Part shown: piece after piece, positions 1 to 7,801 of the stretch
Numbering within the stretch: the first letter of the stretch is position 1
Layout of the letters: each line of letters begins with the position of its first letter
DNA from: QALR01 sp900552255
Lineage (GTDB): Bacteria > Bacillota > Clostridia > Oscillospirales > CAG-272
Assembly: GCA_048526005.1 (NCBI GenBank)
Contig: DBFVEH010000011.1
Coordinates: forward strand, 1 to 17,618
Length of the DNA stretch: 17,618 nucleotides
Reading direction: 5' to 3'
Position numbers and translations under genes: made by a program
Notes under the pieces: model-generated
Database searches by the model: none
What the model saw: the letters and a program-made list of their open reading frames with translations, nothing else
Told to the model about the DNA's origin: nothing

Positions 1-34
1 AAACACAATATTATTATACATAGGAGGAAAACCC

Positions 35-1582
35 ATGAAAGAAAAGAAGAGGGGCTTTACGCTGGTAGAGCTCGTCATCGTGATCGCCGTCATTGCGATT
101 CTCGCCGGCGTCATGATCGCCGTGTTCTCCAATGTCGTGAATGACGCAAAGGATGCGGCGAAGGAACAGGAGGCCAAACAGGCGGAGCAGAATCAGAAGA
201 TCGACGACATCACAAAGAAGCTGGAAAATGCCGACTGGCTGAGCTGGGAGGATTTTGAAAGCAAATTCGACGGCTTGGAAGTCAACGCTGCAACCAAGGA
301 TGATGTTCAAAAGGTAGTAGAGGCAGCTCTGAAGGAATATGCGGAGAGCGCGAACAACGGCAACACGGGTCTTACCGAGGAGCAGGTCGCGACGATCATT
401 CAGAGAGCGATGGCCAATCAGCTGACCTCGAGCGACGTTCAGGACATCGTCAACCGTGCGGTATCCGGCATCAAGATCCCGTCGGGCGTAACGGCGTCGC
501 AGATCACGAGCGCGGTGGAGAGCGCGCTGAGAAATACCACTTTTGTCACGACGTCCGATGTCAAATCGGCGGTGACGGAGGCGCTCGGTGAATTTAAGCT
601 TGCGGACGACGATATCGCGAAGATCGCGGATGAAGTGGCGGGAGAGACGCTTTCTGCGGCGGAAGTGGAAGGACTGCTCCAGCAGTACTACCGCAATGGC
701 GTAGCGGGCGATTATACATGGTACAAAGAAGGACAGACCGCTTATACGTTTGATGCGGACAAAGCGGCATCCCAGCTCAAATCCATTGCAGGACTTGTCG
801 CGGACGGCGAGAGCTTCAGCGGCGTCACCATCACGCTTCCGGAGAACGCTGAGATCGATGTCAGCTCCACCATTTGGAAATCGATCGGCGCAGACGGTGA
901 GTTCAAGGGCACGATTGACGGCAACGGCGCTACCGTTTCCGGCGTTACGCTTCCGGCAACGACTACCATCAAGGATATGAACATGCTGAACTGCTCTTCG
1001 ACCGGTAATCAGGATAAATTTGCAATCGGATTTATCGCATATCTCGGAAAGGGCGCTACGCTGAAAAACATCACGCTTGAAGTCAATTATGAGGTTACTT
1101 CCGAGGTGACAGATGGAGTTCAGCTCGGTGGCGCTGTCGGCTACCTCGACGGCGGAACGCTTGAAAATGTTACGGTTAAGGGTATGGTCAAGGGCGCACA
1201 CCGTGTCGGCGGCGTAGTCGGCGCGATGTCCTCCGGTACGATCACGAACTGCATCAATGAAGCAACCGTTATTACGACAGGTTGCGGCGTTGCGGAGCAT
1301 AAGGACAGAGTTTCCGTCGGCGGTATCGTCGGTTACTATCGTAATTTTGATAAAAATCAGACTGTGGAAGCCGGTACGATTTCCGGATGCACCAACAAGG
1401 GTACGCTCAATTTTGCTGCTCCCGAAACCAGCTACGGAACGACCAAAGCTTTTGGCTTCGTAATCGGTGATTATTCTAAATCCTATGTTGCCGGCTGTAA
1501 TATTACAAGCTGCACGGATGCTTCGTCTTCCGGTGCGGAGGCTGTCGGCAGAGGACAGGACGATAAAGTCGTAATATCTTAA
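35..1582 (+). CDS. Prepilin-like surface protein with GLUG-type repeats
   Basis: The 515-residue protein opens with a type IV prepilin signal: basic KEKKRG, then FTLVELVIVIAVIAILAG. Cleavage by a prepilin peptidase is expected between Gly7 and Phe8, which leaves the family's Glu at mature position 5 (Glu12). A charged stretch at about residues 45-65 is probably coiled-coil. The middle (65-220) is Ala/Ser/Thr/Asp-rich and helical. The C-terminal 250 residues carry repeats of the form GGAVGYLxGGTLENVTVKG and VGGIVGYY...GTISGCTNKG, resembling the GLUG motif of surface beta-solenoids. AGGAGG eight bases before the ATG fixes the start. A pseudopilin anchor with an extended adhesive domain is inferred; the ligand is unknown. 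No pilus assembly genes are in the window, and only 34 bases of upstream sequence are visible. Confidence 0.85.
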   Translation: MKEKKRGFTLVELVIVIAVIAILAGVMIAVFSNVVNDAKDAAKEQEAKQAEQNQKIDDITKKLENADWLSWEDFESKFDGLEVNAATKDDVQKVVEAALKEYAESANNGNTGLTEEQVATIIQRAMANQLTSSDVQDIVNRAVSGIKIPSGVTASQITSAVESALRNTTFVTTSDVKSAVTEALGEFKLADDDIAKIADEVAGETLSAAEVEGLLQQYYRNGVAGDYTWYKEGQTAYTFDADKAASQLKSIAGLVADGESFSGVTITLPENAEIDVSSTIWKSIGADGEFKGTIDGNGATVSGVTLPATTTIKDMNMLNCSSTGNQDKFAIGFIAYLGKGATLKNITLEVNYEVTSEVTDGVQLGGAVGYLDGGTLENVTVKGMVKGAHRVGGVVGAMSSGTITNCINEATVITTGCGVAEHKDRVSVGGIVGYYRNFDKNQTVEAGTISGCTNKGTLNFAAPETSYGTTKAFGFVIGDYSKSYVAGCNITSCTDASSSGAEAVGRGQDDKVVIS

Positions 1583-1592
1583 ATTTGCGATG

Positions 1593-1617
1593 AAAAGCGA
1601 TTCTAAATCGCTTTTTA
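1593..1617 (+). terminator. Intrinsic terminator after the prepilin-like gene
   Basis: A 10-bp stem AAAAGCGATT/AATCGCTTTT with loop CTA is followed by a T-rich tail. It begins 11 bases after the stop codon. Confidence 0.7.
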
Positions 1618-1654
1618 TCATAAAGCGTGTTTATCACGCACTCCTAAAGAAATG

Positions 1655-1691
1655 GCGGAAAGGCGCGTTGCGGAGCGCCTTTCCGCTTTTT
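1655..1691 (+). terminator. Strong second intrinsic terminator
   Basis: A perfect 12-bp stem GCGGAAAGGCGC/GCGCCTTTCCGC with an 8-nt loop is followed by TTTTTAT. It may back up the preceding terminator. Confidence 0.8.
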
Positions 1692-1696
1692 ATAAG

Positions 1697-1798
1697 TGAG
1701 AAAAAGGCGGCCGGTGAGGCCGCTTTTCTCTATTTTCCGCAGAGAGAGAATCCTGTTTTTTCATTTGATTGGAAAAACGGGAAATCCTGTCCGTTTTT
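1697..1798. other. Two further hairpins in the prepilin-spoIVA gap
   Basis: The rest of the gap holds two weaker hairpins. One, at 1697-1730, pairs GAGAAAA...GCGGCC with GGCCGC-TTTTCTC and has a two-base bulge. The other, at 1773-1798, pairs AAAAACGG with CCGTTTTT. An open frame of 78 codons crosses these hairpins but has no ribosome binding site and looks non-coding. The gap therefore seems to hold only termination signals plus the spoIVA promoter. Confidence 0.5.
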
Positions 1799-1800
1799 AG

Positions 1801-1829
1801 TCATAAAACCCGAACGAGCCGCATAAGCA
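1801..1829 (+). promoter_or_regulatory. Probable sigma-E promoter of spoIVA
   Basis: TCATAAAA-N13-CATAAGCA resembles the mother-cell sigma-E consensus (kmATATww-N13/14-CATACAhT as known in Bacillus). It ends 38 bases before the spoIVA ATG. Assignment rests on the match and on the known sigma-E control of spoIVA. Confidence 0.45.
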
Positions 1830-1867
1830 TATAGCAATCAAAATATTGTGCAAATGCGGAGGGGAAT

Positions 1868-3346
1868 ATGGCCAATACCAATATTTACAGCGATATAGCG
1901 GCGCGTACCGGCGGCGATATCTATATCGGCGTTGTCGGTCCCGTCAGAACGGGAAAATCGACGTTTATTAAGAAATTCATGGAAACGCTTGTGATTCCGA
2001 ACATCAAAAACGATTACGACAGACAGCGCGCCAAGGATGAAATGCCGCAGTCTGCGGCGGGAAAAACCGTGATGACGACGGAGCCGAAATTTATCCCGGA
2101 CGATGCGGTCGAAGTGACGCTCGACGGCGGCGCGACGCTCTCCGTGAAGATGATCGACTGTGTGGGCTATATCGTGCCCGAGGCGCTCGGAAACTTCGAG
2201 GGCGACAAGCCGCGCATGGTGATGACGCCGTGGTCGGAGGAAAGCATGCCTTTTGACAAGGCGGCGGAAATCGGCACGCAGAAGGTGATAACGGATCATT
2301 CCACGATCGGCGTGCTTGTGACCTGCGACGGCAGCTTCGGCGAGCTTTCCCGTGAAAATTATGTGGACAGCGAAGCGCGCATCGCGGCGGAGCTTCATGC
2401 GATCAACAAGCCGTTCGTCATCGTGCTCAATTCCGCACGTCCGGACAGCGAGGAGGCCGTATCGCTCGCGCTCTCTCTTGAAGAGAGGTACAACGCGCCT
2501 GTGGCGCTTGTAAGCTGCCTTGAACTCGACAAAAACGATATCAAGCATATCCTTGAACTCGTCCTGCTTGAATTTCCGGTGACGGAGATTTCCGTGGATC
2601 TTCCGGATTTTATGAATGCGCTCGATAACTCTCATCCGATCCACCGTTCCGTGTACGATACGATTTCCGAGTGCGCCGCCAATGTCACCCGTACCGGCGA
2701 TATCGCGAAATGCTTTGAGAAAGCGGCTGAAAACGAGTACATAAAGAACGTCAGAATCGATAAGATCGATCTTGGCTGCGGCCGCGCGTCGATTCATATG
2801 GAGCTTGCGGACGGTCTTTTCTATCAGCTGATCGGGGAGCTGACCGGCTTCGACATCGACGGCGACGAGGCGCTGATGAAGCAGCTGGTCGAGCTTGCCG
2901 ACGTCAAGAAGCAGTACGACAAGGTCAAGGCGGCGCTCGACGAAGTGGAGGAGACCGGATACGGCATCGTCATGCCCGATCTGCATGACCTTACGCTTGA
3001 AGAGCCGCAGATCGTCAAGCAGTCGGGCGGCTACGGCGTGAAGCTGCGCGCCTCCGCGCCGAGCATCCATATGATCAAGGCGGATATCAAAGCGGAGGTT
3101 TCCCCGAGTGTGGGCACCGAGCAGCAGTCCGAGGAGCTGGTCAATTTCCTTTTGCGCGAGTTCGAGACCGATCCGCAGAAGATTTGGGAGACCAATATGT
3201 TCGGCAAATCGCTTTATGAGCTGGTCAACGAAGGACTTCACACGAAGCTTTCCCATATGCCGGACGACGCGCGCGCGAAGCTGTCGGAGACGCTCCAAAG
3301 AATCATCAACGAGGGCAGCGGCGGCCTTATCTGCATTATCCTGTAA
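1868..3346 (+). CDS. spoIVA: Stage IV sporulation protein A, spore coat morphogenetic ATPase
   Basis: SpoIVA polymerises with ATP hydrolysis on the outer forespore membrane and forms the basement layer on which the coat assembles, also affecting the cortex. The 492-residue length equals that of the Bacillus subtilis protein. The Walker A loop GPVRTGKST (24-32, Lys30), the Thr70-Thr71 pair in TVMTTEP, and Asp97 in VKMIDCVGY sit at the positions known to be functional in B. subtilis. The C-terminus ends in the conserved GGLICIIL, the part implicated in membrane targeting through SpoVM. The start has GGAGGGG just upstream. It is monocistronic: hairpins lie before it and a terminator directly after it. 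A sigma-E-type promoter precedes it. Intact, no oddities. Confidence 0.97.
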   Translation: MANTNIYSDIAARTGGDIYIGVVGPVRTGKSTFIKKFMETLVIPNIKNDYDRQRAKDEMPQSAAGKTVMTTEPKFIPDDAVEVTLDGGATLSVKMIDCVGYIVPEALGNFEGDKPRMVMTPWSEESMPFDKAAEIGTQKVITDHSTIGVLVTCDGSFGELSRENYVDSEARIAAELHAINKPFVIVLNSARPDSEEAVSLALSLEERYNAPVALVSCLELDKNDIKHILELVLLEFPVTEISVDLPDFMNALDNSHPIHRSVYDTISECAANVTRTGDIAKCFEKAAENEYIKNVRIDKIDLGCGRASIHMELADGLFYQLIGELTGFDIDGDEALMKQLVELADVKKQYDKVKAALDEVEETGYGIVMPDLHDLTLEEPQIVKQSGGYGVKLRASAPSIHMIKADIKAEVSPSVGTEQQSEELVNFLLREFETDPQKIWETNMFGKSLYELVNEGLHTKLSHMPDDARAKLSETLQRIINEGSGGLICIIL

Positions 3347-3350
3347 AACA

Positions 3351-3377
3351 AAAAGAGGAGCGAAGCTCCTCTTTTTT
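3351..3377. terminator. Bidirectional terminator between spoIVA and the AT-rich pair
   Basis: The 11-bp stem AAAAGAGGAGC/GCTCCTCTTTT with loop GAA has a T-run after it on both strands. It can end spoIVA on the plus strand and the convergent secreted-protein gene on the minus strand. Confidence 0.85.
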
Positions 3378-3404
3378 CTATGATACAAGCATTGCGAGAA
3401 AATT

Positions 3405-4325
3405 TTATTTACCGTAATTGTTCATGGGTGTATCAGCACTGAACGCCGTGAAAGAATTGGTTACATTGGCAAGATTGACGTTTAATCCGGCCTTTTTTCC
3501 ATCATAACCGAATTCAATAGAATTAATTTTTGCTGTTGAATAAGTATGTATATAATAGGCAGTTGCAACACCGTCGTAAGAAGCAAAATTAGAATCATAG
3601 GTACAACTTCCATACCATTCAAATCCTAAATAAAGAACAACTTCTTCACATATAACTTCATCGTTAAATCGGAAACCGAAGCCTTTGCTTCCATCTCCGT
3701 CGGAGCGATTTTGAGTTCCAATTACATATCTATTATATTGATCTGTAATTCTTGCACTTGAACGTATTACATAGGAACGATAAGGGGTCTGAGTATTTGT
3801 GTAGGCGATACCAAATGCGTCCTCCTCTCCTAAATTTCCAGTGGTTAGTGCAAGATATGGACACCAATTATTGTTGACCCATTTTCCAGAACAGGATACT
3901 GTCCAACTATTTTCATCAACATTATGATAAATTATTGGAGAACTTAATTCTACATCTCCTGACCAACAATTGGGATACCAAATACTCGTAGGAGAAATTG
4001 TGGAGTCCGATTGAACGGATGCATTGTCATCAACATAGATATAAACACCGCATTTTTCCAAAAGTTGAGCAATTTCTGCTTTTTTGCTTTCTGTAGCGAA
4101 TCCATATTGCATCATTAAATCTTCAATTTCTTCGATGCTTTTTTGTGTGGATGTTCCATTGGATATGGCTTCTGCCCGCTTTTTTTTCATTTCAGAAGCA
4201 AAAGCCATTTTATCTGTTGTTGTAATACTTTCCATATCTAAATATTGGGCATATGCGGATATGGAAAAAATACCGATCATCATTGATAGAACGATAAAGA
4301 TGGATAAAAGTTTTTTCGATTTCAT
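3405..4325 (-). CDS. Secreted protein of unknown function, AT-rich
   Basis: I do not recognise this 306-residue protein. It starts with a clear Sec signal peptide (KSKK, hydrophobic core, probable cleavage after AYA at residue 26). A helical charged segment follows (about 30-95, including a KKKRAE and an EEIEDLMMQYG stretch), then a beta-rich Trp/Tyr/Asn-rich domain (about 115-305) with four cysteines: WYPNCW, SCSG, NNWCPY and a later YGSCTY. The AAGGAG five bases before the ATG supports the start. It lies 46 bases downstream of the membrane-protein gene on the same strand and probably shares its promoter. Codons are strongly A/T-ending, unlike the flanking genes, which suggests horizontal acquisition. 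A role as exported toxin, bacteriocin-like factor or adhesin is possible, but nothing in the sequence decides this. Confidence 0.8.
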   Translation of the reverse strand: MKSKKLLSIFIVLSMMIGIFSISAYAQYLDMESITTTDKMAFASEMKKKRAEAISNGTSTQKSIEEIEDLMMQYGFATESKKAEIAQLLEKCGVYIYVDDNASVQSDSTISPTSIWYPNCWSGDVELSSPIIYHNVDENSWTVSCSGKWVNNNWCPYLALTTGNLGEEDAFGIAYTNTQTPYRSYVIRSSARITDQYNRYVIGTQNRSDGDGSKGFGFRFNDEVICEEVVLYLGFEWYGSCTYDSNFASYDGVATAYYIHTYSTAKINSIEFGYDGKKAGLNVNLANVTNSFTAFSADTPMNNYGK

Positions 4326-4371
4326 TTTTTCTCCTTATAATTTTTGTATATCTTGCATTGCTTTTATTCGT

Positions 4372-4968
4372 CTATTTTTCATACCATATATTTTTTGTTA
4401 GATTGGAGAGTGTCATAGTAAGTGTTTGGGATTCTTCGGTTATTGCTTCAACAGGAATATAATAACCAAAGCTATCCCCATCTTTCCAGTTTATTGCACT
4501 CACTCCTGCAATCTCACATAAGTAATAGTTTTCGTTGATATAACAACATAAGTCAGCTTCTACACTGTATGAAGAGCTATGATTTGGATTGGTATAATGT
4601 ACTACTCCGGAAATTAAAGTCGCACCATGTATATTGTAGATTCCATGTGAGCGGAAATGAATTTGGTATTGTCCATTGGATAATAAGTCTATATTTTGAA
4701 TTTCGATATAACAATCTTCATTTTGATATATAACTTTATCGGTATTGCTTTCTAAGTTTTTAAGATCAATTGTAAAACTGCACTCTTCTTCGATTGAATT
4801 CTGTAAATAGTAATATCGATTCAAATTACCAGCAACAGATGACAACCCATTTACCCATAGCCCGAGATAACCCGACAGGAAAAGACAGACGATGACGGCG
4901 GCGAGCAGAAGTACGGCGATTATAAATATGAGTACATGCCGATGGCTTTGTTTTTTTGTTATTTCCAT
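4372..4968 (-). CDS. Membrane-anchored extracellular protein of unknown function
   Basis: The protein has 198 residues from the ATG at 4968; a TTG two codons upstream is possible but sits one base from the GAGGGAG ribosome site, whereas the ATG has a 7-base spacer. A short basic N-terminus (TKKQSHRH) is followed by one transmembrane segment (about residues 11-34). The remainder is a polar, beta-rich domain predicted outside the cell. No family is recognised. It is first in a two-gene AT-rich unit with the secreted protein 46 bases downstream. The pair may act together at the surface, for example as a secreted effector and its membrane partner; this is inference from linkage only. Confidence 0.75.
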   Translation of the reverse strand: MEITKKQSHRHVLIFIIAVLLLAAVIVCLFLSGYLGLWVNGLSSVAGNLNRYYYLQNSIEEECSFTIDLKNLESNTDKVIYQNEDCYIEIQNIDLLSNGQYQIHFRSHGIYNIHGATLISGVVHYTNPNHSSSYSVEADLCCYINENYYLCEIAGVSAINWKDGDSFGYYIPVEAITEESQTLTMTLSNLTKNIWYEK

Positions 4969-5032
4969 TTTCAATCTCCCTCACAAGATTTTTGAATTAT
5001 AGATGGTTATTATTCTAATTTTTACTATTTTT

Positions 5033-5061
5033 AGTATATCTTTCTTTTTTAATATTGTCAA
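5033..5061 (-). promoter_or_regulatory. Consensus sigma-A promoter for the AT-rich pair
   Basis: On the minus strand, TTGACA (5056-5061) is separated by exactly 17 bases from TATACT (5033-5038). The flanks are very AT-rich. The predicted start near 5026 gives a leader of about 58 bases before the 4968 ATG. Confidence 0.8.
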
Positions 5062-5144
5062 TGTTATTTTGAATAAAAATCATTTTTGCCTTTCAGTAAT
5101 GCGCCATCTCCGGACGAAATCCTATAGGACATCGCAGGGAAGCG

Positions 5145-5173
5145 TTGATTTTTTCACATTCTACCGATATAAT
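5145..5173 (+). promoter_or_regulatory. Sigma-A promoter for the flavoprotein gene
   Basis: TTGATT (5145-5150), a 17-base spacer and TATAAT (5168-5173) lie 28 bases before the flavoprotein ATG. The element is divergent from the AT-rich pair's promoter about 85 bases away. Confidence 0.75.
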
Positions 5174-5201
5174 AATAAAAAATATGACTTGGAGGCTTTT
5201 T

Positions 5202-5822
5202 ATGAAAGTATTGCTGATCAACGGCAGTCCGAACGAGCACGGCTGCACCTATACGGCGCTTTGCGAAGCGGCGGATGTTTTCTCGAAAAACGGGATTGAG
5301 ACGGAAATCCTGTATCTCGGCAAAGCGCCGGTCGCCGGCTGCATCGCCTGCGGCGCATGTCGAAGCACGGGACGCTGCTTTGTCGATGACAAGGCCAATG
5401 AAGTGCTCGCAAAGCTTGATTCCATCGACGGATTGATCGTCGGCTCGCCGGTCTATTACGCCGGCGTTTCCGGACAGATCACGTCGTTTCTCGACCGTCT
5501 GTTTTACGCCGGAGGCGGAAAAATGGCGGGCAAGCCTGCGGCGGCTGTCGTTTCCTGCCGGCGCGGCGGTGCATCCGCAGCGTTTGAGATCCTCAACAAA
5601 TATTTCATGATGACGAATATGCCGGTGGTAAGCTCCCAATACTGGAATCAGGTGCATGGAAACACGCCTGAGGAGGTAAAGCGCGACCTCGAGGGCTTAC
5701 AGACCATCCGCACGCTGGCGGAGAACATGACGTGGCTCCTTCGCTGCATCGAGGCGGGACGCCGGGCGGGCGTGCCGTATCCCGCATATGAGCCGAAGCT
5801 TCGGACGAATTTTATCAGATAA
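5202..5822 (+). CDS. Flavodoxin-fold NAD(P)H-dependent reductase, iron-sulfur flavoprotein type
   Basis: A 206-residue FMN-binding protein. LLINGSPNEHGCTYTAL (4-20) is the phosphate-binding loop of the NADPH-dependent FMN reductase / flavodoxin fold. CIACGACRSTGRC (47-59) has the spacing C-x2-C-x2-C-x5-C, the cluster-binding pattern of the iron-sulfur flavoprotein (Isf) family, so a [4Fe-4S] centre next to FMN is likely. GSPVYYAGVSGQ and FLDRLFY are typical later FMN contacts. The start is fixed by GGAGG seven bases before the ATG at 5202 and by the promoter just upstream; an in-frame ATG-like codon further upstream falls inside the promoter. The electron partner and substrate are unknown; electron transfer or quinone/nitro-compound reduction are common in the family. 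The next gene follows after 58 bases without a terminator. Confidence 0.9.
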   Translation: MKVLLINGSPNEHGCTYTALCEAADVFSKNGIETEILYLGKAPVAGCIACGACRSTGRCFVDDKANEVLAKLDSIDGLIVGSPVYYAGVSGQITSFLDRLFYAGGGKMAGKPAAAVVSCRRGGASAAFEILNKYFMMTNMPVVSSQYWNQVHGNTPEEVKRDLEGLQTIRTLAENMTWLLRCIEAGRRAGVPYPAYEPKLRTNFIR

Positions 5823-5880
5823 AACGCATGAAATCCCTTTTTTAAGGAAGTAAACAAAGATTCGGGAAGGATGAAAAAAC

Positions 5881-7662
5881 GTGAAGATTACAAAATATCT
5901 GCCGGCCTTTGCCGTCATTCTTTTTCTGCTCTGCGCCGCCTCCTGCGGCAGGACAGAGGATTATACGCCGGACTTCACGCTGGCTGAGGGATATACGCTG
6001 TCTGGAGACGTCATTTCCGGCACGGTATACGGCGAATATGCGGTGATGACCTATGATATCGTTTCGAGCTATGACCGTGTCACCGTGTTTTCGGATTCGA
6101 CGGGCGAGCAGTATGTCGAGAACGGCGCGATCCCGCTTGCCGAGGGGCAAAACCGTTTTGTCCTGCGGTTTACCGACGGCACGCATGAACGGGAATATCA
6201 TCTTGAAATCGAGCTTGTGCTGATCGAGGATTTTGAAATCCGGATCGTGAAGCCGGAGAAGACCTATCATATTGGAGAGGCTTTCGACAAAAGTTCCATT
6301 CTGATTGAAGCGCGCACGTCGGAAGGAAAAACGGTATCCATCGACCGGTATGAGGCGGAATATGAATTTTCGGATTTGGGAAAAAGCACGGTCGGCATCG
6401 AGCTCGGCGGGATTTATCACAGCTTCGAGGTCGAGGTCACGGAGGAATATATGCCGACGCTCGGAGCGGATTTCCGAGCGGACGGCGTGACGTATTCCGT
6501 GCGGGCGGACAGCGCGGTTTTGATTTCGGCGCCGGAGGCTGCGGGATTTTTCGCCGTTCCGGCCTATGTCGTTTCGGACGGCGTCCGATATCCCGTGACG
6601 GAGGTTGCGCAGGGCGCCTTTGAGGACTGCGCGGCGCTCACCGGCATTCGGATTCCGGACGGTGTCCGTGTGCTCGGCGAGGGTGCGTTCTCCGGCTGTA
6701 CCGCTTTGGAATGGGTGGAAATGCCGGAGGAGATGGATGCGCTCGGCCGATATGTATTCTCCGGCTGCACGTCGCTTTTTTCCGTTTCGATTCCGGATGG
6801 AATTTATGAGATTTCGGCCGGCGCTTTTTTGAATTGTGCGTCGCTTGCGAGAATCACATTGCCGGATTCCGTCACCGATATCGGCGAGCGGGCGTTTTCC
6901 GGCTGCACTTCGCTTTCCTCGGTCGAACGCGCTGCCGGCTTGCGGTCGATTGAGGCTTCGGCCTTTGCGGGCTGCTCCGCATTGCGGCGAATTGTCATAG
7001 GACGGCTCGATTCCCTCGGCGACCGCGCGTTTGCGGGCTGCACGGAGCTTTCGGCATTCGTCTGTGCGGAGGCTTCCGTTATCGGTGAGGATGTGTTTGC
7101 CGGCGCGTCGTCGGTTGTTTTATATACCGCGGCGGGCAGCGCTCTTTCCGAATACGGCGCTGCGAACGGCTTGAAAACGGCTGCGGTGGGCGGGGAACCT
7201 TGCTTTATCAGCTTGCCGGAGACCTTCGATATCGGTTCAGAGTTTCCGTATCGCGAATTATGCTCCGTCCGTCTCGAAAACGGAAACATCCGAGAACTTT
7301 CCGGCTATACGATTCTATATGACAGGGATGCCTGCGGGAATATTCGTGTCGAATTTGTGCTCGATGATTTTATCTATGCTTTTACCGTTTTTGTTTCCTA
7401 TGAGGAACCGGTCGCGCTCGATACCGATTCGCGCGGCGCGGTATATGAGCTGGATGAACAGACGATGACGGCAAGGCTTGTGGCTTTGCCCGAATATGTC
7501 AGAAAAAGCGGCGTGTTCGTCCCCGAAGCAGACGGGCTTTTCCTCGTTCCGACGGCGGTTGTGAAGGACGGCAATATTTACGCGGTTACCGGCGTGGAGG
7601 ACGGGATTTTGGAGGGCTGCCGGAACGTATCGGCGCTTTTTCTTCCGGATGTGATTTCTTAA
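5881..7662 (+). CDS. Leucine-rich-repeat lipoprotein, BspA type
   Basis: This 593-residue exported protein starts at GTG behind GGAAGGA. The hydrophobic signal ends in CAASC, a lipobox that would lipidate Cys22. Residues 30-190 form two beta-sandwich-like units; the second, with KPEKTYHIGEAFD...GKTVSIDRYE...SDLGKSTVGI, resembles bacterial Ig-like Big_3 domains. Residues about 220-420 hold seven or so repeats of the form AFSGCTSLxxVxIPDxVxxIG, the Treponema/BspA LRR_5 pattern. A degenerate third segment (470-590) ends in a partial repeat, EGILEGCRNVSALFLP, so the protein may be slightly shortened. Surface attachment to host or matrix is known for relatives; here it is inferred. It may be co-transcribed with the flavoprotein gene. 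Confidence 0.85.
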   Translation: MKITKYLPAFAVILFLLCAASCGRTEDYTPDFTLAEGYTLSGDVISGTVYGEYAVMTYDIVSSYDRVTVFSDSTGEQYVENGAIPLAEGQNRFVLRFTDGTHEREYHLEIELVLIEDFEIRIVKPEKTYHIGEAFDKSSILIEARTSEGKTVSIDRYEAEYEFSDLGKSTVGIELGGIYHSFEVEVTEEYMPTLGADFRADGVTYSVRADSAVLISAPEAAGFFAVPAYVVSDGVRYPVTEVAQGAFEDCAALTGIRIPDGVRVLGEGAFSGCTALEWVEMPEEMDALGRYVFSGCTSLFSVSIPDGIYEISAGAFLNCASLARITLPDSVTDIGERAFSGCTSLSSVERAAGLRSIEASAFAGCSALRRIVIGRLDSLGDRAFAGCTELSAFVCAEASVIGEDVFAGASSVVLYTAAGSALSEYGAANGLKTAAVGGEPCFISLPETFDIGSEFPYRELCSVRLENGNIRELSGYTILYDRDACGNIRVEFVLDDFIYAFTVFVSYEEPVALDTDSRGAVYELDEQTMTARLVALPEYVRKSGVFVPEADGLFLVPTAVVKDGNIYAVTGVEDGILEGCRNVSALFLPDVIS

Positions 7663-7684
7663 AACTGATTTTTCTCTGATTCCC

Positions 7685-7713
7685 TTGACAAAATAGAAGA
7701 CCGGCGATATAAT
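7685..7713 (+). promoter_or_regulatory. Perfect sigma-A promoter of ilvE
   Basis: TTGACA (7685-7690), 17 bases, TATAAT (7708-7713). A second TATAAT lies at 7717-7722. The predicted start near 7720 gives an ~82-nt leader. In that leader CTGCCG (7755-7760) can pair with CGGCAG (7784-7789), whose end touches the AGGAGGAGG ribosome site, and CTGCCGGCAG is itself a palindrome. Confidence 0.85.
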
Positions 7714-7801
7714 AGATATAATATATAAATCTACTTATTTTGATACACAGAAAACTGCCGGCAGAGGAAAACCAACTTATAAACGGCAGGAGGAGGTTAC
7801 G

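Noticed and set aside
14..1621. 535-codon minus-strand frame opposite the prepilin-like gene
   Set aside because: It mirrors a well-supported gene, lacks a ribosome site and reads as an Arg/Asp-rich shadow. The same applies to the long frames opposite spoIVA, ilvE and pyrP.
1590..1826. 78-codon frame after the prepilin-like gene
   Set aside because: It runs through four hairpins, including two terminators, and has no ribosome site.
5003..5299. 98-codon frame crossing the divergent promoters
   Set aside because: It covers both the minus-strand and plus-strand promoters and overlaps the flavoprotein in another frame.
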